The position numbers were made by a program, and so were the translations under genes. This document shows positions 51,037-63,019 of a DNA stretch of 64,000 nucleotides, one piece after another. The first letter of the stretch is position 1. The number at the start of each line of letters is the position of its first letter. The notes under the pieces are model-generated. The model ran no database searches and had not been told where the DNA came from. It was given only the letters and a program-made list of their open reading frames with translations. Origin of the DNA: Gloeopeniophorella convolvens (lineage: Eukaryota > Basidiomycota > Agaricomycetes > Russulales); the NCBI GenBank assembly GCA_022496205.1, contig WTXD01000009.1:434001-498000 (forward strand). Direction: 5' to 3'.

Positions 51037-52208
51037 ATGTCAAACATTCCACCCACATTAAGTTTCCCAAACCAAGATGCGTCCAATGCTCGGCCGGCTG
51101 TACTTGATCTGCCCGGTGCAATCATCTACCACATATACGATGCTGCCGCCATCCCACCAAAGCCGGCGAACGGACATTGGACGCGATTCGTCTGCATTAG
51201 CGACACGCATGAGCAGACTTTCCCCGTGCCGCCGGGTGATGTATTGTTACATAGCGGCGACTTGACCGGGACAGGCATGATCAAGGGCATGAAGACCACC
51301 GTCGAATGGTTGCGCCAGCTCCCTCATCCGATCAAGATGTGAGTCGACGCTGGCCTTTTCCGAAATCTGGTTATCTCAGGACGGCTGCAGAGTTATCGCT
51401 GGGAACCACGACCTGTCGCTGCATGATGGTTGGTACCAGGTCAACTATGGGCGCTGGCACGCCCAAGCTCAGGTACGTCGATTCTGCATACCCTACCAAG
51501 CGGCCTGCCTGCAGCACGTTGTTCAAGTTCGCCCGCAGTCGACCAAGGCCATACGAGAGCTCATCGCAGGACAGGCATCCCGCGACGCAGGGATCGTCTA
51601 TCTCGAAGACCAGACCCACGTATTCCAGTGCAGACCAGATGGCAAGCAGTGGTCTGTATATGGTTCACCTGTATGCTGCCTTTGCCTCCGCGGCGCAACC
51701 TCGCCCTAGCGGATAACGCCAGGATAATGACTATCACGGATTTTTCTAGTGGACCCCCGATTTTTGGAACTGGGGCTTCAATTATCCGCGCGGAGAACCT
51801 GCCCAACGTACTGTTATTCTCACTCTGGTTGGTCAGACATTCACCCCACACCCGATAGATCTAGTCTCCTCATTCCCCAGGACGGACATCTTGTACGCTA
51901 TGCGTACTGCTGTTTGGTCTCCCAGGGGTGACTCAAAAAGCTACCATTTCAGGCTTACCCATGGCCCCCCACATGGCATCCTCGACCGGGTCGATGACGG
52001 TTCCAGCGTCGGCTGCGAGGCCCTCAGCGCTCGCCTCACGGAGTTGCGGCCGCGACTACATCTCTTTGGCCATATTCACGAAGCCCACGGCGTGAAAGCT
52101 GGGGAGTGGGCACACCCGGGCAACAAGCCCACTCACACAGTGTTTGTAAATGCCGCGACATATGGGGCCCTCAGAGCTGTCGTTGTCGACTTGTCTGAAG
52201 ATGCATAG
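51037..52208 (+). CDS. Metallophosphoesterase of the MPPED type
   Basis: This is a calcineurin-like metallo-dependent phosphoesterase similar in layout to MPPED1/2 proteins. Exons 51037-51338, 51391-51472, 51515-51670, 51750-51807, 51859-51892 and 51953-52208 give 295 residues, typical for the family. The dinuclear metal motifs occur in order: FVCISDTHEQ (DxH), LLHSGDLTGTG (GD), VIAGNHDLSLH (GNHD), LLTHGPPHG and LFGHIHEAHG (GHxH). All metal-binding residues are intact. The substrate is not predictable from sequence; some relatives are cyclic-nucleotide phosphodiesterases with low activity. Exons 4 and 5 are short (58 and 34 nt), and the intron at 51473-51514 is only 42 nt. No signal peptide or membrane span is visible, so it is probably cytosolic. 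It converges with the Arb1 gene, 239 bp apart. Confidence 0.9.
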
Positions 52209-52447
52209 TGTTTGGGATCATGACACTTTGAACGGGGCGGTGGAGCCTCACTCGATCAGTTGTAGCGACAGGCAGATTTAACGAACACAGAGTCAAAGAC
52301 TGCTGTAGCGTATGTGAATTGAAGTGGACATGAGTATGAGAGGCTATACAGCACAGTCTATCGTACTAAAACGGCGATACGCATATCGAAACAGATGCAG
52401 GCTAAGGGATACAAGTGTGTTTAAGTAGACCACTAGCCATCGCCACC

Positions 52448-54726
52448 TCAAGTCTTGGTCTTCGTGGCCGTCTTGCTGATTAGCTTCGCCTTCTCGATTG
52501 CCGCCATCGACTGCTGAACGAGACCCCGTTTGTAGTCTACAATGGAAATATCCTCCCTTGTAAGATTGCGGATCTTGTAGTTGGCGACCTCCCAGAGTTC
52601 TTCAGCGACTTGAGATATAAGGCGGAAGTCGTGTGAGACGATCACAACGCCACCCTCGTAGTCCTTGATAGCGCGAGCAAGGGCGTCTATGGAAGACATG
52701 TCTAAGTGATTTGTCGGCTCATCTATGCAACGGGTGAGATTTCTGGACCGGGAGTACGTGGTTTGGTATAGCTTACCAAGAAGAAGAATGTGCGGATGCT
52801 CCATGGCAAGCTGCGAAAACACAACACTGCGCGAATGAGATTTGTGTCGAGACCGTTGCACGAGTGACATACCGGTTGCGCAGACCATCAGAGAGTTGCC
52901 GGATGGGTGATGTTTGGTGGGTACCAGAAAGGCCGAAACGACCAAGTTGCGCGCGCCACGCCTAACGAACTGTCAACATAACGCGTTAATTCATATGCGG
53001 ATGACATACTTGGAGGTCTTTTTCCGGGAATTTCTGTGCAAAGAGCTGTTGGAAGTAGTCGAGAGGGGATTGATCGTATGGTAGTTGGTCAGCAGAGTGC
53101 TGGGAGTACTTGCTCATTTTGAGACTTGCGTGCCTGGAAACGGTACCTTCCACTGGCTGGAGGGCGCCCGTAATGAGGTTCAAGAGTGTTGATTTCCCAG
53201 CACCGTTCGCGCCTAGGATGGCGATACGTGAATCCATACTATCCAGATATATGTGAATGAAAGTTGGCAAAAAGGTTGATGAGAAACCCACTCGATACCG
53301 AACGAAAGTTTCTGGTAGAGGTAATCTTCCTTCTTTCCCGAATACGAGAAAGCGACCTCGGTGAACGCGAGAATCGGAGGAGGGAGTTTGCGAATATTTT
53401 CGAAGCGGAAGTTGAGGGGTTTTGGTATTTCTATCTTTTCCACGAGGCCTGCGGCCTGCATCTTGTCAATGATCTTCTGCTTGGACTTGGCTTGTTTGAC
53501 GAGGTTCGCGTATGTACCGGCAGAGGCAATGAATCTGGCGTGGTGAGCGGATAAGTAGCAGAGGTGATAAAATATAGGTGCAACTTACTTTTTTATATGA
53601 GCGATCTCATCCTGTTGCTTCGTGTACGCCTTCATTTGGTTGACCTCGTTCTCCCCCTTCGTCCGAACATATGTGGTATAATTACCGGTGTAGTACATCA
53701 TCTTTTTCTTGGGGGTGAGATCCATGATATTTGTGCAGACGCTGTCCATGAAGTCTTGTGAATGAGAGGTGATGACGAGAATGTGATTATAAGTCGATAG
53801 GTAGGCCTCTAACCAGACGACCGCTCCCAGATCCAGGTGGTTTGTGGGCTCGTCGAGCAGAAGAAGATGGGGCCTGACGAACAGAGCACGAGCCAGGGCC
53901 ACGCGCATGCGCCAACCTCCCGACATATCTTTGGTCGGCTTCTTCATCATAATTTGGGAGAATCCAAGACCGTGCAATATGCTTCCGGCCTTCGCTTCAA
54001 AGGTGTTCGGATCCATTTCGTCCAATTCTTCGTAAGCGGCGTCCAAAGCGAGCTCATCTACATTGTCGGCCACTGATAACTCCTCGATGCGGGCCTCCAG
54101 CTTTGCTACTTTTTCTTTTGCTGAGGCGACGATGAAGTCGAGGGCATTCACCTCCGACGGCTCTGCCTCTCCACGGACGAGATATATATCTATGTGGGGT
54201 GGAAGAGCGATGTCTTGTTCAGCTATGGATTGCAGGAAGGTCGACTGATTGCGGATGAGATAATTGTGGATGGTATTGCAAGGCTTAGACGTACCTTCCC
54301 CGAGCCGTTGTCACCAAGGAGCCCGTATCTCTGGCCATAGTTGAGAGCAACCTCCGCACCCTCTATGAGTAACCTGCCGTGGAAAGACAGAGTAAAGGCG
54401 TCGATCTTGATATCGCGGCCTTTTGTATCTGACACAAGGACACCAGCGGCGCTCCTTGTGAGGCAGGGTTGTGAGATTGTGTTCACAAGTTGGTTAAGAA
54501 GTGCGTCTCACCTTTCCGTGGCAATTTGGAGCTTGGCCATTGATGTAATGTCCTCCTGGCTGGTAGCGGCAGAGAGGCTAGTCAAGGGGGTGTTTATGGC
54601 GCTCCCGCCATTGGTTGAGCCAGCGGGGGTGGAGGACGATGCGGAGGGGTCTGCGCCGTTGGCCCTAGCGGCCTGTTTTGCTGCCTTTTCGGCGAGGCGT
54701 TTTTGCTTTGACGCAGAGGGAGCCAT
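52448..54726 (-). CDS. arb1: ABCF ATPase Arb1 (ABCF2 type)
   Basis: Arb1 is a soluble twin-ATPase that acts in ribosome biogenesis and 40S/60S export or recycling. Minus-strand exons 54726-54512, 54454-54295, 54244-53589, 53534-53292, 53238-53010, 52961-52873, 52826-52777 and 52722-52448 give 638 residues, close to the yeast length of 610. The start [17 protein letters not shown] is typical. The first ATPase shows GDNGSGKST (Walker A), [16 protein letters not shown] (signature) and [12 protein letters not shown] (Walker B). The second shows [16 protein letters not shown], a signature shifted to [16 protein letters not shown], and [16 protein letters not shown]. No membrane spans are present, as in all ABCF proteins. 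In the second signature the usual LSGG core reads LSDG, as in many ABCF members. It is divergent from the coiled-coil gene, 340 bp apart. Confidence 0.95.
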
Positions 54727-55066
54727 GGTCAGTGTTGGTAGTCTGAAAAGAAAGCAGGCGATCGATTTCGCTCCAAGTCCTCGACAAACTTTCGGCGGAG
54801 TTACGTAACGATCTGGCCCTAACCCTGGGATGAGGTCATCGGCATTCCCCACTACCGTTGTGTTCTACCAGTGGCCGCCCATTGTTCCATTCCCGAGCCA
54901 ACAATGACCGGCTGACATCGCCCTTTGCTCCCACCTGCCACCACCTATCAGCGCCAGGGTAGCCGCGTTCTGGCGTTGCCTTTTCTCGCGCGAATATCGC
55001 GGTCTTAGCAGGGGCCACAGCGCATCACTGACCCGCAGACTACCACCCATCCTGCTATTGCATCTA
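54727..55066. promoter_or_regulatory. Divergent promoter between arb1 and coiled-coil gene
   Basis: This 340-bp spacer lies between two opposite start codons. I see no gene and no obvious shared element. Confidence 0.4.
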
Positions 55067-58000
55067 ATGTCCGAATCTCTCAGTACCGAACTTTCGTACG
55101 GCGAACCGTTGTGAGTACTATCTTGGCCGGCAATTATCTCCTTCTTGATGGTCGAGCTCGTCCCGTAGTGGATATTCCCCGGAAAGTGGCTCACCTAGCA
55201 CTTCGAGCGGACATGACACTCTGGAAGCTGTAACGCAACATCCTGCTTTCCTTGACCCACAGCCTCCTGCTCCAGATGCAGCAGTCGACACACAGCCTGA
55301 TAATCGTCTTTCTGTTGTCTCTGCAGCTTCTCTGGAACCGCGACGACGCAGTCGACCCAACCACGGCCGACATAGCCATTTGCCCCGCGAAGTCGCTCAC
55401 ATGTTAGCCGTGTCTGCACGTGACGCAAAAGAGTTATTACGGGGCCTTGCCGCTGCCTCTGATAAACTGGATGAATCTCGTACGCGAGCGTCACGAGCCG
55501 AGAAGCTCGCACTCGACATGCTCCTCCGCGTGCAGCAAGCTGAAGATGAGAGGGCAAATGCGATGCGCGAGGCTTCTTCCGTCCGGGAGGAATTGGGCAA
55601 GTACAAAGCACTACTGGCCAAAGCACAAGGTGAGATCCAGCACGCGCAACGGCTACTTGAAGACCAGGAGGTTCTGCGCAATGAGGCTGAGGCATCTGCT
55701 GCACGTGCCCGTGCTGACGCCAGACAAATGAAGCAGATGCGTCTCGTCGAGATTGCGAGGGAGCAGGGTCGCAAGCTGGGGTATCATGAAGGCGTACAAG
55801 CTGGCCAGCGCCTTGGTTATCATGAAGGCCAAGGCTCTGGAATCCGCGGGAGGGAGCCCCGTCCCGCTCTTGACGCAGACCAGCCCAGATTCCACGAACT
55901 CTTTGATGATGAAAGATTTAGGCTCGATGAATTTGACCAGCCTCCACCCTTCCCGAATATCTATGAAGCCAATATAGACCCTCCGCCCCAACAACATCGA
56001 GAGTCCCCCTCACCAACGTACCCGGCATTACAGCAAACCCCCAGAGGGTTGGATCCACAGTCTTTCAATGAACCAGGGTCCCCAAACACTGCCGTGATAC
56101 CCCCTCGAGACGATCTTTACGTTCCTTCATTGCCATCTCAGCCTGAGGTTCTTTACGCACCCCCCGTATCCCCAAGAGCCGTCCAGCGCACTACACCTTC
56201 CGTTGATTCATCGAGTACAACCAGCCTGCCTGCGGCTCCTCCCATTGTCCCTGTGTCCTCTCGCGCACCTCCGCCCATGCCCACCATCCCGGAAGTTGTG
56301 AATACTGAAGTTGATTCTGCATCCCGCAGGTCTAGGTCCCTGAGGAGCTCTCAACGACACTCGGGGTATTCCCCTCGCCCCAGAACACCCCCAACGCCCA
56401 CACGTGCAGTGGTGCCCCCCACAATTTTGTACACGCCTTCACAGGGCAGCGCAGCCTTCGTGCCGCCTCCAGGGAGTGTGGACGACATCCCATCCGGGTT
56501 CGTCAATGAACACCGTCCGAGTCACACTCCTATGTATTTTCCTCCACCCCCAGGCATTGTGGACAATGTGCCGCCCGGGTTTATCAGCGGGTATCCCCCA
56601 GGCCCCGCTGCGCCCATCTATTCCCCTCCGACACCGACTCGCGGTTTCGATAGTTTTGCGACCGCAAGCGCTGATGCGGGGATAGTGCCTGATGTGACTC
56701 GGGGTTCGGCAGAGGAACACACAAGAGCCGCCCAAGTCCCTGGGTCTACTCGAAGGCATGCTGAAGGTTTGCGGCTTGTGGACGAGCTTCGAAATCCAGA
56801 CTCATTGACGTTGAGGGCCGGTGGAAGACAGGTGATTTGCTTCCTCTACCAGTTACGCCGTGCGTATACTTATCCGTTGCTCCAGGATACTTTGAGTCCA
56901 CCACGGCGCGATGGCCCCCCGAGGCGGCGCCCTATACCCCAGATGCCAGCCCCCCTTGCCCCCTTTACTAGTACTCCACAGCCTACTAATGCAAGTGTGT
57001 CATATGGTCACGGTTCCTATGGTCCTGTCCCCAGCTCGAGGCCAGCCGAGACGAACAACATGATGTATCGTGACATGAACCTACCCTCTACCCTTGCGTC
57101 CGCCCCCAGTCGAAACCACCCTTCTTCTCAGGGCGTCTACGAACGTACGGCACACTCAGTCCCGTCACCACAGACAGTCTCCGGATCAACTCAGGCTCCA
57201 CCTCTCACACCACCTCGAGGCTCTTCCGATCGTTACCTGGCAGAGACGAGCGGGCGGCATGAACCGCTCGTCGCGACGACTTCCCCCCGCCCACCTTCTC
57301 ACGACGGCGGTCGGTTCGCGTCTCCTCACGATCCTCCCAGAATACATGTGCAAGTCCCTCCAACTGGATATTATTCTCCGACTGCGTCGCCTCGATCCTC
57401 TGGCCTCCCTGTGGCGTTCGCGCAGACGACACCAACTAGATCCGAACCGCCGCCACCACTGTCGCCTGCTGCTACTTTGCGCCGGCGTGCCTCCGATGTC
57501 ACTGAGCCGGACGTTTCCTATCGCCAATCTCCAATCCGCTACCCCCCAACACTCTATGACGAACCGCGGCTACAACCCCAATATTCAACAAACGCCAGCA
57601 CCCAAAGGCGTGGAGAGTCTTCGCCTGTCAGCCCCGACGTACCTCAGAACTTTCGCGTGGCGTCTCCGGTGTGGGTCCCTCCACCAACGACGCATTCGCG
57701 TGGAGGCTCCCGTTCGGAACGCGATCGCGCACCATCGAGCTCGCCGCGCACTCCTGCCGATGCACTTCCAATCCCGCCCCCTTCCATGTCCCCCCACCCG
57801 AGCCCCGCAGCCTTCGCACGTCACATACTAACACCGCAAGGCACAACGACATCACCCGTTCTGAGACGCGCGACTTCGCCGGGCCCCTTACCTAGAGCAT
57901 CGTCACCAGCCCCACTCCCTCGCGCTGCTTCACCTTCGCCATTACCAGTTCGCTCGCCATCAGTGCGGTCAACTCACATTCGCCGTAGTGCATCAGATGT

Positions 58001-58115
58001 CTCACTTCCGGGGGCGCCGGGCTCTCCGTACATGCATTACAACCCGGGGATGGAAGCCGACATTGCCGCGCTCGCGAGCTCAAGTGCGGAGAGATTGACG
58101 GCGTTCGCTGCATGA
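55067..58115 (+). CDS. Coiled-coil protein with long proline-rich tail, unknown function
   Basis: I do not recognise the family. Exons 55067-55110, 55199-56831 and 56886-58115 give 968 residues. The first exon codes MSESLSTELSYGEP and joins through an 88-nt intron. Residues about 100-230 form a charged coiled coil (AEDERANAMREASSVREEL, then KYKALLAKAQGEIQHAQ), ending in a short imperfect repeat GRKLGYHEG / GQRLGYHEG. The remaining 700 residues are disordered, rich in Pro, Ser, Arg and Thr, with two related PPPG-type repeats (about 56470 and 56560). The C terminus again looks ordered (MHYNPGMEADIAALASSSAE). The intron at 56832-56885 is 54 nt and in frame, so retention would add 18 residues without a stop; its use is probable but unproven. 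A scaffold or cytoskeleton-linked role is possible, without direct evidence. Confidence 0.7.
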
Positions 58116-58874
58116 TTTGGCTTTCCTAAATTTATGATTATGTTTGCATACGTAGGCTTATCGTTTGCAGCCATTTATTCGCTTTCTTCCGTAGATACCG
58201 ATCGCCTATTGGAGTCGCTCCTCGCCTTTACAGGGAAGCGTCGTTGCATGAAGAGCTCCTCTACTGCAGAGTCAGGACACATGCCGGATGGATTCACTAA
58301 CGTACTTATTGGGAACCGGATGTCCCCTTCCCAAGAGTGCGCCATCAGGAGACAGGAACAAGGGAATATCTGAGCAGAGCAACAGAACCCGAGTTCCGAG
58401 TCGAGCTGTCGGTAAGTTCTCCACTGAGATGAGCTGGCACTCCGATCTTCGCCTATCTTCGTCACTGTGGCGATTGTCGGTCCCGGGACATTGCACCACC
58501 TTACGACGGTCTCGAACCATGAGGTCGTCGAGCCATTCCACAAGTCGTATCGCCATGACCCTCGCACGATCCAGGTGCCAGTCAGTTGCGAACGCGCTCG
58601 CTGCGCCACGGATGCAGACGGAAAAATGACCGTATCGAATACGAAGAGCACCACTGGAGCCAAAATCAGATAAGAATAACGATAGATCTTTACAGATCGA
58701 GACAGGTTCCGTTGTCTCATAGGGTAGGGAAGGCAGATCGTGCAGATTCCGCCCGATGGGAGCCTTCGGAGAGATGACATAATCTAACTCCACAGTGAGC
58801 ACGTGTCTGTAGTACAGTATGTACGTCAACCCTCGGAAGAGCCCGTGCCTGCCGCGTCTTGTGCTTGCTCTGCA
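58116..58874. other. Spacer with an antisense open frame
   Basis: This 759-bp gap lies between two plus-strand genes. It carries a 201-codon minus-strand frame, listed separately. Otherwise it holds a 3' UTR and a promoter. Confidence 0.35.
58175..58780 (-). CDS. Possible small membrane protein (doubtful)
   Basis: An ATG at 58780 opens 201 codons without interruption. The product has one plausible membrane span (YSYLILAPVVLFVFDTVIF) near residue 35-53 and an unremarkable remainder with several cysteines. I recognise no family. It lies alone in a spacer and starts only 94 bp from the divergent gene at 58875. It may be a chance frame, or one part of a spliced gene. A second minus-strand frame overlaps it, which weakens the case. 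Confidence 0.25.
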   Translation of the reverse strand: MSSLRRLPSGGICTICLPYPMRQRNLSRSVKIYRYSYLILAPVVLFVFDTVIFPSASVAQRARSQLTGTWIVRGSWRYDLWNGSTTSWFETVVRWCNVPGPTIATVTKIGEDRSASSSQWRTYRQLDSELGFCCSAQIFPCSCLLMAHSWEGDIRFPISTLVNPSGMCPDSAVEELFMQRRFPVKARSDSNRRSVSTEESE

Positions 58875-60264
58875 ATGCCGGTCACCTACTCTCGCCCTTC
58901 GTCTCGACAATCCGCGCATCTGACCGATGTCACCGATGCGGACAGTTCCATCGTCCTCTCGGACCTCGTCCGCTCTGGTGAAGTCTCTCGTTTGCGTCGC
59001 CGTGGCGCCATAGCCATCCGCGATACATCCACCGGCCAGGCTGCGCCCGCACATACAGACCCTACACCATCCGCACCCCCCCTCTTCGATATATCCCAGC
59101 GCTCTCCCATATCTCACACCGCCGCTCACCCGGAGCCAGATTCATCGGAAACAGACGACGATGACGCGGAGCGAGACGGCACTTGGAGGTGGTACACTCG
59201 CTCTCGCCCTGATCTAGGGGACCCATCCTCTGGCACGCCTGACGTTCGCCTATATTCACCGGATGCTGAAACTCACCCCGAAGACGGGGATGGAGATCTC
59301 CCATATATGCTATTCTGTGGCGGTAGACGACGAGATTGCGACTCGACCGTCTCTCCTGACGTCCCCTCAGCCTTTGACCCACCTGCCCGCCATCGCGCAT
59401 CTGCGTTTCGGCCACCGTTATTGGTGCGGAGACCCTCGCACTCGCGCATCAGGCGGACAAACGGCTGTGGTGCCCTAGTCCATGCGTCCGCGCAGCCCCG
59501 CCGCAGACAAGGGACATGGGTTGCTTGCGGAGCGGCTACGGAAACTGTCGTGAGGATGGACTCCCGCTACTTTGATTGTTGCTTTACTGTTAAAATGATA
59601 AAGAGTGCGTGTGGATGCGTACGCGAGGGCGTCGGCTGTCGTGTCTGGTTCGTCGGCTCTTGCTCGTCGTCTAAACAATTACCCCTGACATGGCTATATT
59701 CGCAGCGGAAATCCACTGGGGATCATCTCTATACCATGTCAAGCCGCAGCAGATGGGCCTTACATCTCCCAGACACCTTCAACCTCTTCGCCATCGGGGG
59801 GCACGCAGTCTACGCCCTGCCCTTTTCCACTACAGCCATGTGGCCCTGCCTATTGGTTACCTGCTGCAAATGCGCGGCAGGACCGCAGATCTGGGGCAAA
59901 GTCGGAGATATACCACTTCTTTTCAGAAACCGTGCGCTCGGCTCCCGAGTTCACATTTCCCCCCTCGACCCCCTCGCGGTCTTCGCAGCCCTCCTTACCG
60001 GGCGCGTTTGCCACCCCGACATCCCAACGCCCTCCTGCAACATCAACTCCAGCACCGTTTGCTTCCCGCCAATCTGTATACCCGTTTCCAGTGTTCCCCC
60101 CTGCCCGCACGCAGTCCCAAAACCTGCTTTGGGAGGGGCAGAGTGACACTTCACAAAGCGATGACGCAAGCCAGCCAGAAGACGATACTGAAGGTGACAG
60201 TACGGAGAAGTTCGAAGATCCGAGTCCCCAAAATAGGAGTCGGATCCCATGGGCCGAGCGATAG
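58875..60264 (+). CDS. Protein with Cys-rich CGNPLG motif, unknown function
   Basis: No named family is recognised. Exons 58875-59647 and 59706-60264 give 443 residues. The first half is acidic and disordered (SSETDDDDAERDGTWRW). The centre holds a Cys cluster: GCGALVH, then VACGA, then SACGCVREGVGCRVCGNPLG, with the last Cys-Gly formed across the 58-nt intron, and IPCQ soon after. The arrangement of CxC, GC and CxxC-like pairs suggests a small zinc-binding fold, which is inference. The C-terminal 150 residues are Pro/Ser/Thr-rich and end in an acidic, Gln/Ser-rich tail (DTSQSDDASQPEDDTEGD). The ATG at 58875 is the first in-frame Met after the upstream stop. The gene converges with the PP4 gene, 693 bp apart. 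Exon 1 may contain a further intron near 59490-59590 that I cannot place. Confidence 0.6.
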
Positions 60265-60957
60265 AGGCCGCGTGACCTCGGCGGTGTCGGTGCTCGTCGT
60301 GCTAGCCTTTGGACCACTTGACAATTTTTCGAATATATATCAATGCTACTATCTCGTGACATGCCCCTTATCACGCAGGCCGTAAGTTGAGTTGTCCAGA
60401 TGCTCTCGGGCACATGAATGTTTGCCTTACCATCAAAACTGCGAATGAACGGCAGGCACGCTAGTGTGCCGAGCACGTTCTTTGCTCATCGATTCGTTCG
60501 CGCACCCAGTCGAAGGGCTTCGAAGTGGCGGTAAGGGGGCCATTTCGCGACACTTACTGCAACGTCGATCGAGATCGCCTTCTGACGGATTCGGTTAGCG
60601 GGGGGAAAGCCCCTCCTTGATGTACGAAACAGAAACGCCGCCGTGAGGGCGAGATCGCACGTCTGCAGATGCGAGTGACCCATTCAACTCTTCCACACGT
60701 CCGATTACATGGTCTAGATACACGCCCAGACACGCCCGTCGTCCCCCACAACCCGCATCAGGCCCTTTCCAGGAGGCCCTCTTTTTGATCGGCCGACTGA
60801 AATGACGACACCAGGCTGTCCCGATACCTATGCAACACGGCGGAAGACCGGCTCTTGGCCGAGCGTGTGCAAGGCGTGCAGCCCGACGGCTAGTACTGGA
60901 CACGGGTGCCATCGGGATTGGCGGGGGCCGTCTTCGGTTCTCGCCCTCAAACACCGT
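60265..60957. other. Convergent spacer between Cys-motif gene and PP4
   Basis: This 693-bp gap shows several overlapping short open frames on the minus strand (about 60486-60954) with no domain features. A small spliced gene cannot be excluded, but I cannot support one. Confidence 0.35.
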
Positions 60958-62383
60958 TCATAAAAAATAATCCGCAGGTGGTCGCTTCAATGGCACAGAG
61001 CGAACGTCCTGAGCTTCGCATCAGAAAGGGGGCACTGCGGATACATCAGAATGACTGACCGACGGGGCATGCTGGAAGACCTTGTATTCCTGTGCGAGGT
61101 GTTCATCGAGCTCGAGGATCGATGCAACATTGCCACAACTAAGGATACGCGATCAGTAACTCCATAAGCTAAAAGGGGAGCGCCGATGTCCGCCGTGTTG
61201 CCAACCGGGAGTCCGCATCCCTCTTCACCGAAAAGGTGGTCTGGATAACGCGTGAAAGGGGCGAACACTGACCGGTAACAATAGTTCGGAGCACTCCAAA
61301 CAGTCACAATTGTCTGATCAAACATCAACTTATAACCCTCCATCGCAAGCTGATGCGCTCTCGCAATGAGGTCAATAGAGTTGTTATGCGCAAAGGTCTT
61401 CGTAATGTCCGCTCCGAAGAGAAAGCCAGCTCCACGCGGAGAGAGGCCCCAGCCGGAGATATCTAGAAGATCGGCACGTCAGCTCTGGCTGAGATTGGTT
61501 CGGCTGGCCGTCAGGCCACGAGAACAGAAAGAGATTACCATCCGGGTCAGACCATAGAAGATCACACATAGCACCGTCGTGCGGGACTTCCTGCTTTCTG
61601 TCAATCGAACGGATCTGCGTAAGCCATGCGCACGCGTGAGTCAGGCATGCGGCGGCAGGGAGAATGTTTCAGACCTGGTCGATAGCCTGCAAGGCTGGGC
61701 TCAGGCCGCCGTGGACGCAGAATACGCGGCCGTCGACGATGGCGCCGAGGGCAAGATAATCAAAGACCTCACAGCACCACCGCCACACGTTGCTGCTTCC
61801 GTACTTGCGCTGGCACTCATCATAAAATCCGTACACCTGCGTAATCTGTCTTGACTCATGGTTCCCGCGAATGAGTGTAATGCGGTCCGGGTAGCGCACT
61901 TTAAGCGCAAGGAGAAGGAGGAAGGTCTCGACGCTGTAAAAGCCTCGATCCACAAAATCTCCTAGAATGAAGGGCATAAATATTTGAATACAAGCGGAGC
62001 GGAGTGTCACGAAAACTTACCGATGAATATGTAGTTCGTCTCCGGGCAGGTGCCCCCCACTTTGAACAACTCCATCAAGTCGAAGAACTGACCATGGATG
62101 TCACCGCAGATCTTGGCGACCAGACCGAAATGGACGCCATCAGCGCGCAGCAAAAGGAGTCATGGCCGCGATGAGCTACCCACAGTGACGGGCGCGTCCA
62201 CGACCTGTACATTACTCTCTTCAATGAGGATCTCCCGGGCCTTGATGCACAATCGCTTGACCTGCTCCTCAGATATAGGAGTGCACTGGATTAGCTGCTC
62301 AATTTGACTTGCGATTCGATGAGTACGGTGCGGGGGGGGGGGGGGGGTGACTGAAAGATTCACCTGTCGAGGTCGCTGGGCAT
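60958..62383 (-). CDS. pph3: Serine/threonine phosphatase PP4 catalytic subunit
   Basis: PP4 is a PP2A-like phosphatase acting in DNA damage recovery and other signalling. Minus-strand exons 62383-62364, 62307-62184, 62111-62021, 61961-61675, 61614-61539, 61462-61273, 61138-61060 and 61008-60958 give 305 residues; human PP4C has 307. The PPP motifs are complete: CGDIHGQF (GDxHG), [10 protein letters not shown] (GDxVDRG), [17 protein letters not shown] (GNHE), CVHGGLSP (HGG) and [10 protein letters not shown]. The C terminus ends in DYFL, the methyl-ester-type tail of PP2A, PP4 and PP6. [12 protein letters not shown] and [13 protein letters not shown] favour PP4 over PP2A. Intron 1 contains an uninterrupted G16 run (as read on the plus strand), and the intron at 61139-61272 is 134 nt, well above the local norm. 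Confidence 0.95.
62332..62347. repeat. Poly-G run of 16 in PP4 intron 1
   Basis: Sixteen consecutive G on the plus strand lie inside the first intron of the PP4 gene (poly-C in the transcript), forming its polypyrimidine-like region. It is the longest homopolymer I noticed in the window. Confidence 0.95.
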
Positions 62384-63019
62384 CTCGGTTGTAGATGCTC
62401 GAGTTGGCGAGCGTGAGCGGAGCGGGGGCTAATATTGTGTGATGACTAATACTTGCTGACGCTGAAATCCGGCGGCTTTCCTAACTGGGGAAAGCCCACG
62501 TAGATCACACCGGTGACACTGCACACACGAGTCGTACTTTTGGGTGAAGCGATCCGGGGTTGTTGTCAGACTCCGTCGAGCGACCGTCGAACCAGGGCGA
62601 ACTCTGGCGAACTGCGCACCACTGCGCAATAAACTCTCAACTGTGTAAACATGTCTTTTTAATTTCTTTACACGGGCGGGAAACCGTCGATTAATGCAAA
62701 GGGTAATACAGCTACAGTTTCCATGAGGTGGGTGAGTGTGACAGCACGAGAAAAAACCAGTCGGGTGACCAGAGCGGAGTCCCTTTCTATTACCGATCGT
62801 ACACCATTCACTGTCGTCAACGCGACTCCTTCGATTAATTGCCACAGGCATAAGGTGGTCTATGTGTCACGGATGGATGCCAGTGGATACGGTTAGCAAA
62901 GGCCCATGGAGAGAGAATGCTTGCAACCGGCCATAGATGAAGCAGAACCCCTCGGGTAATGCTCAGATTTCATCTGAGGGTCTACAGCGCTGAGCTGAGT
63001 GTTCCACTGCTACAGCCAA
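62384..63019. other. Spacer upstream of PP4
   Basis: This 636-bp gap contains the PP4 promoter and the 3' UTR of the next minus-strand gene. A minus-strand open frame at 62429-62851 shows no domain features, and I do not support it as a gene. Confidence 0.35.

Noticed and set aside
62429..62851. Minus-strand frame of about 140 codons
   Set aside because: No recognisable motif, and it lies where the PP4 promoter must be.
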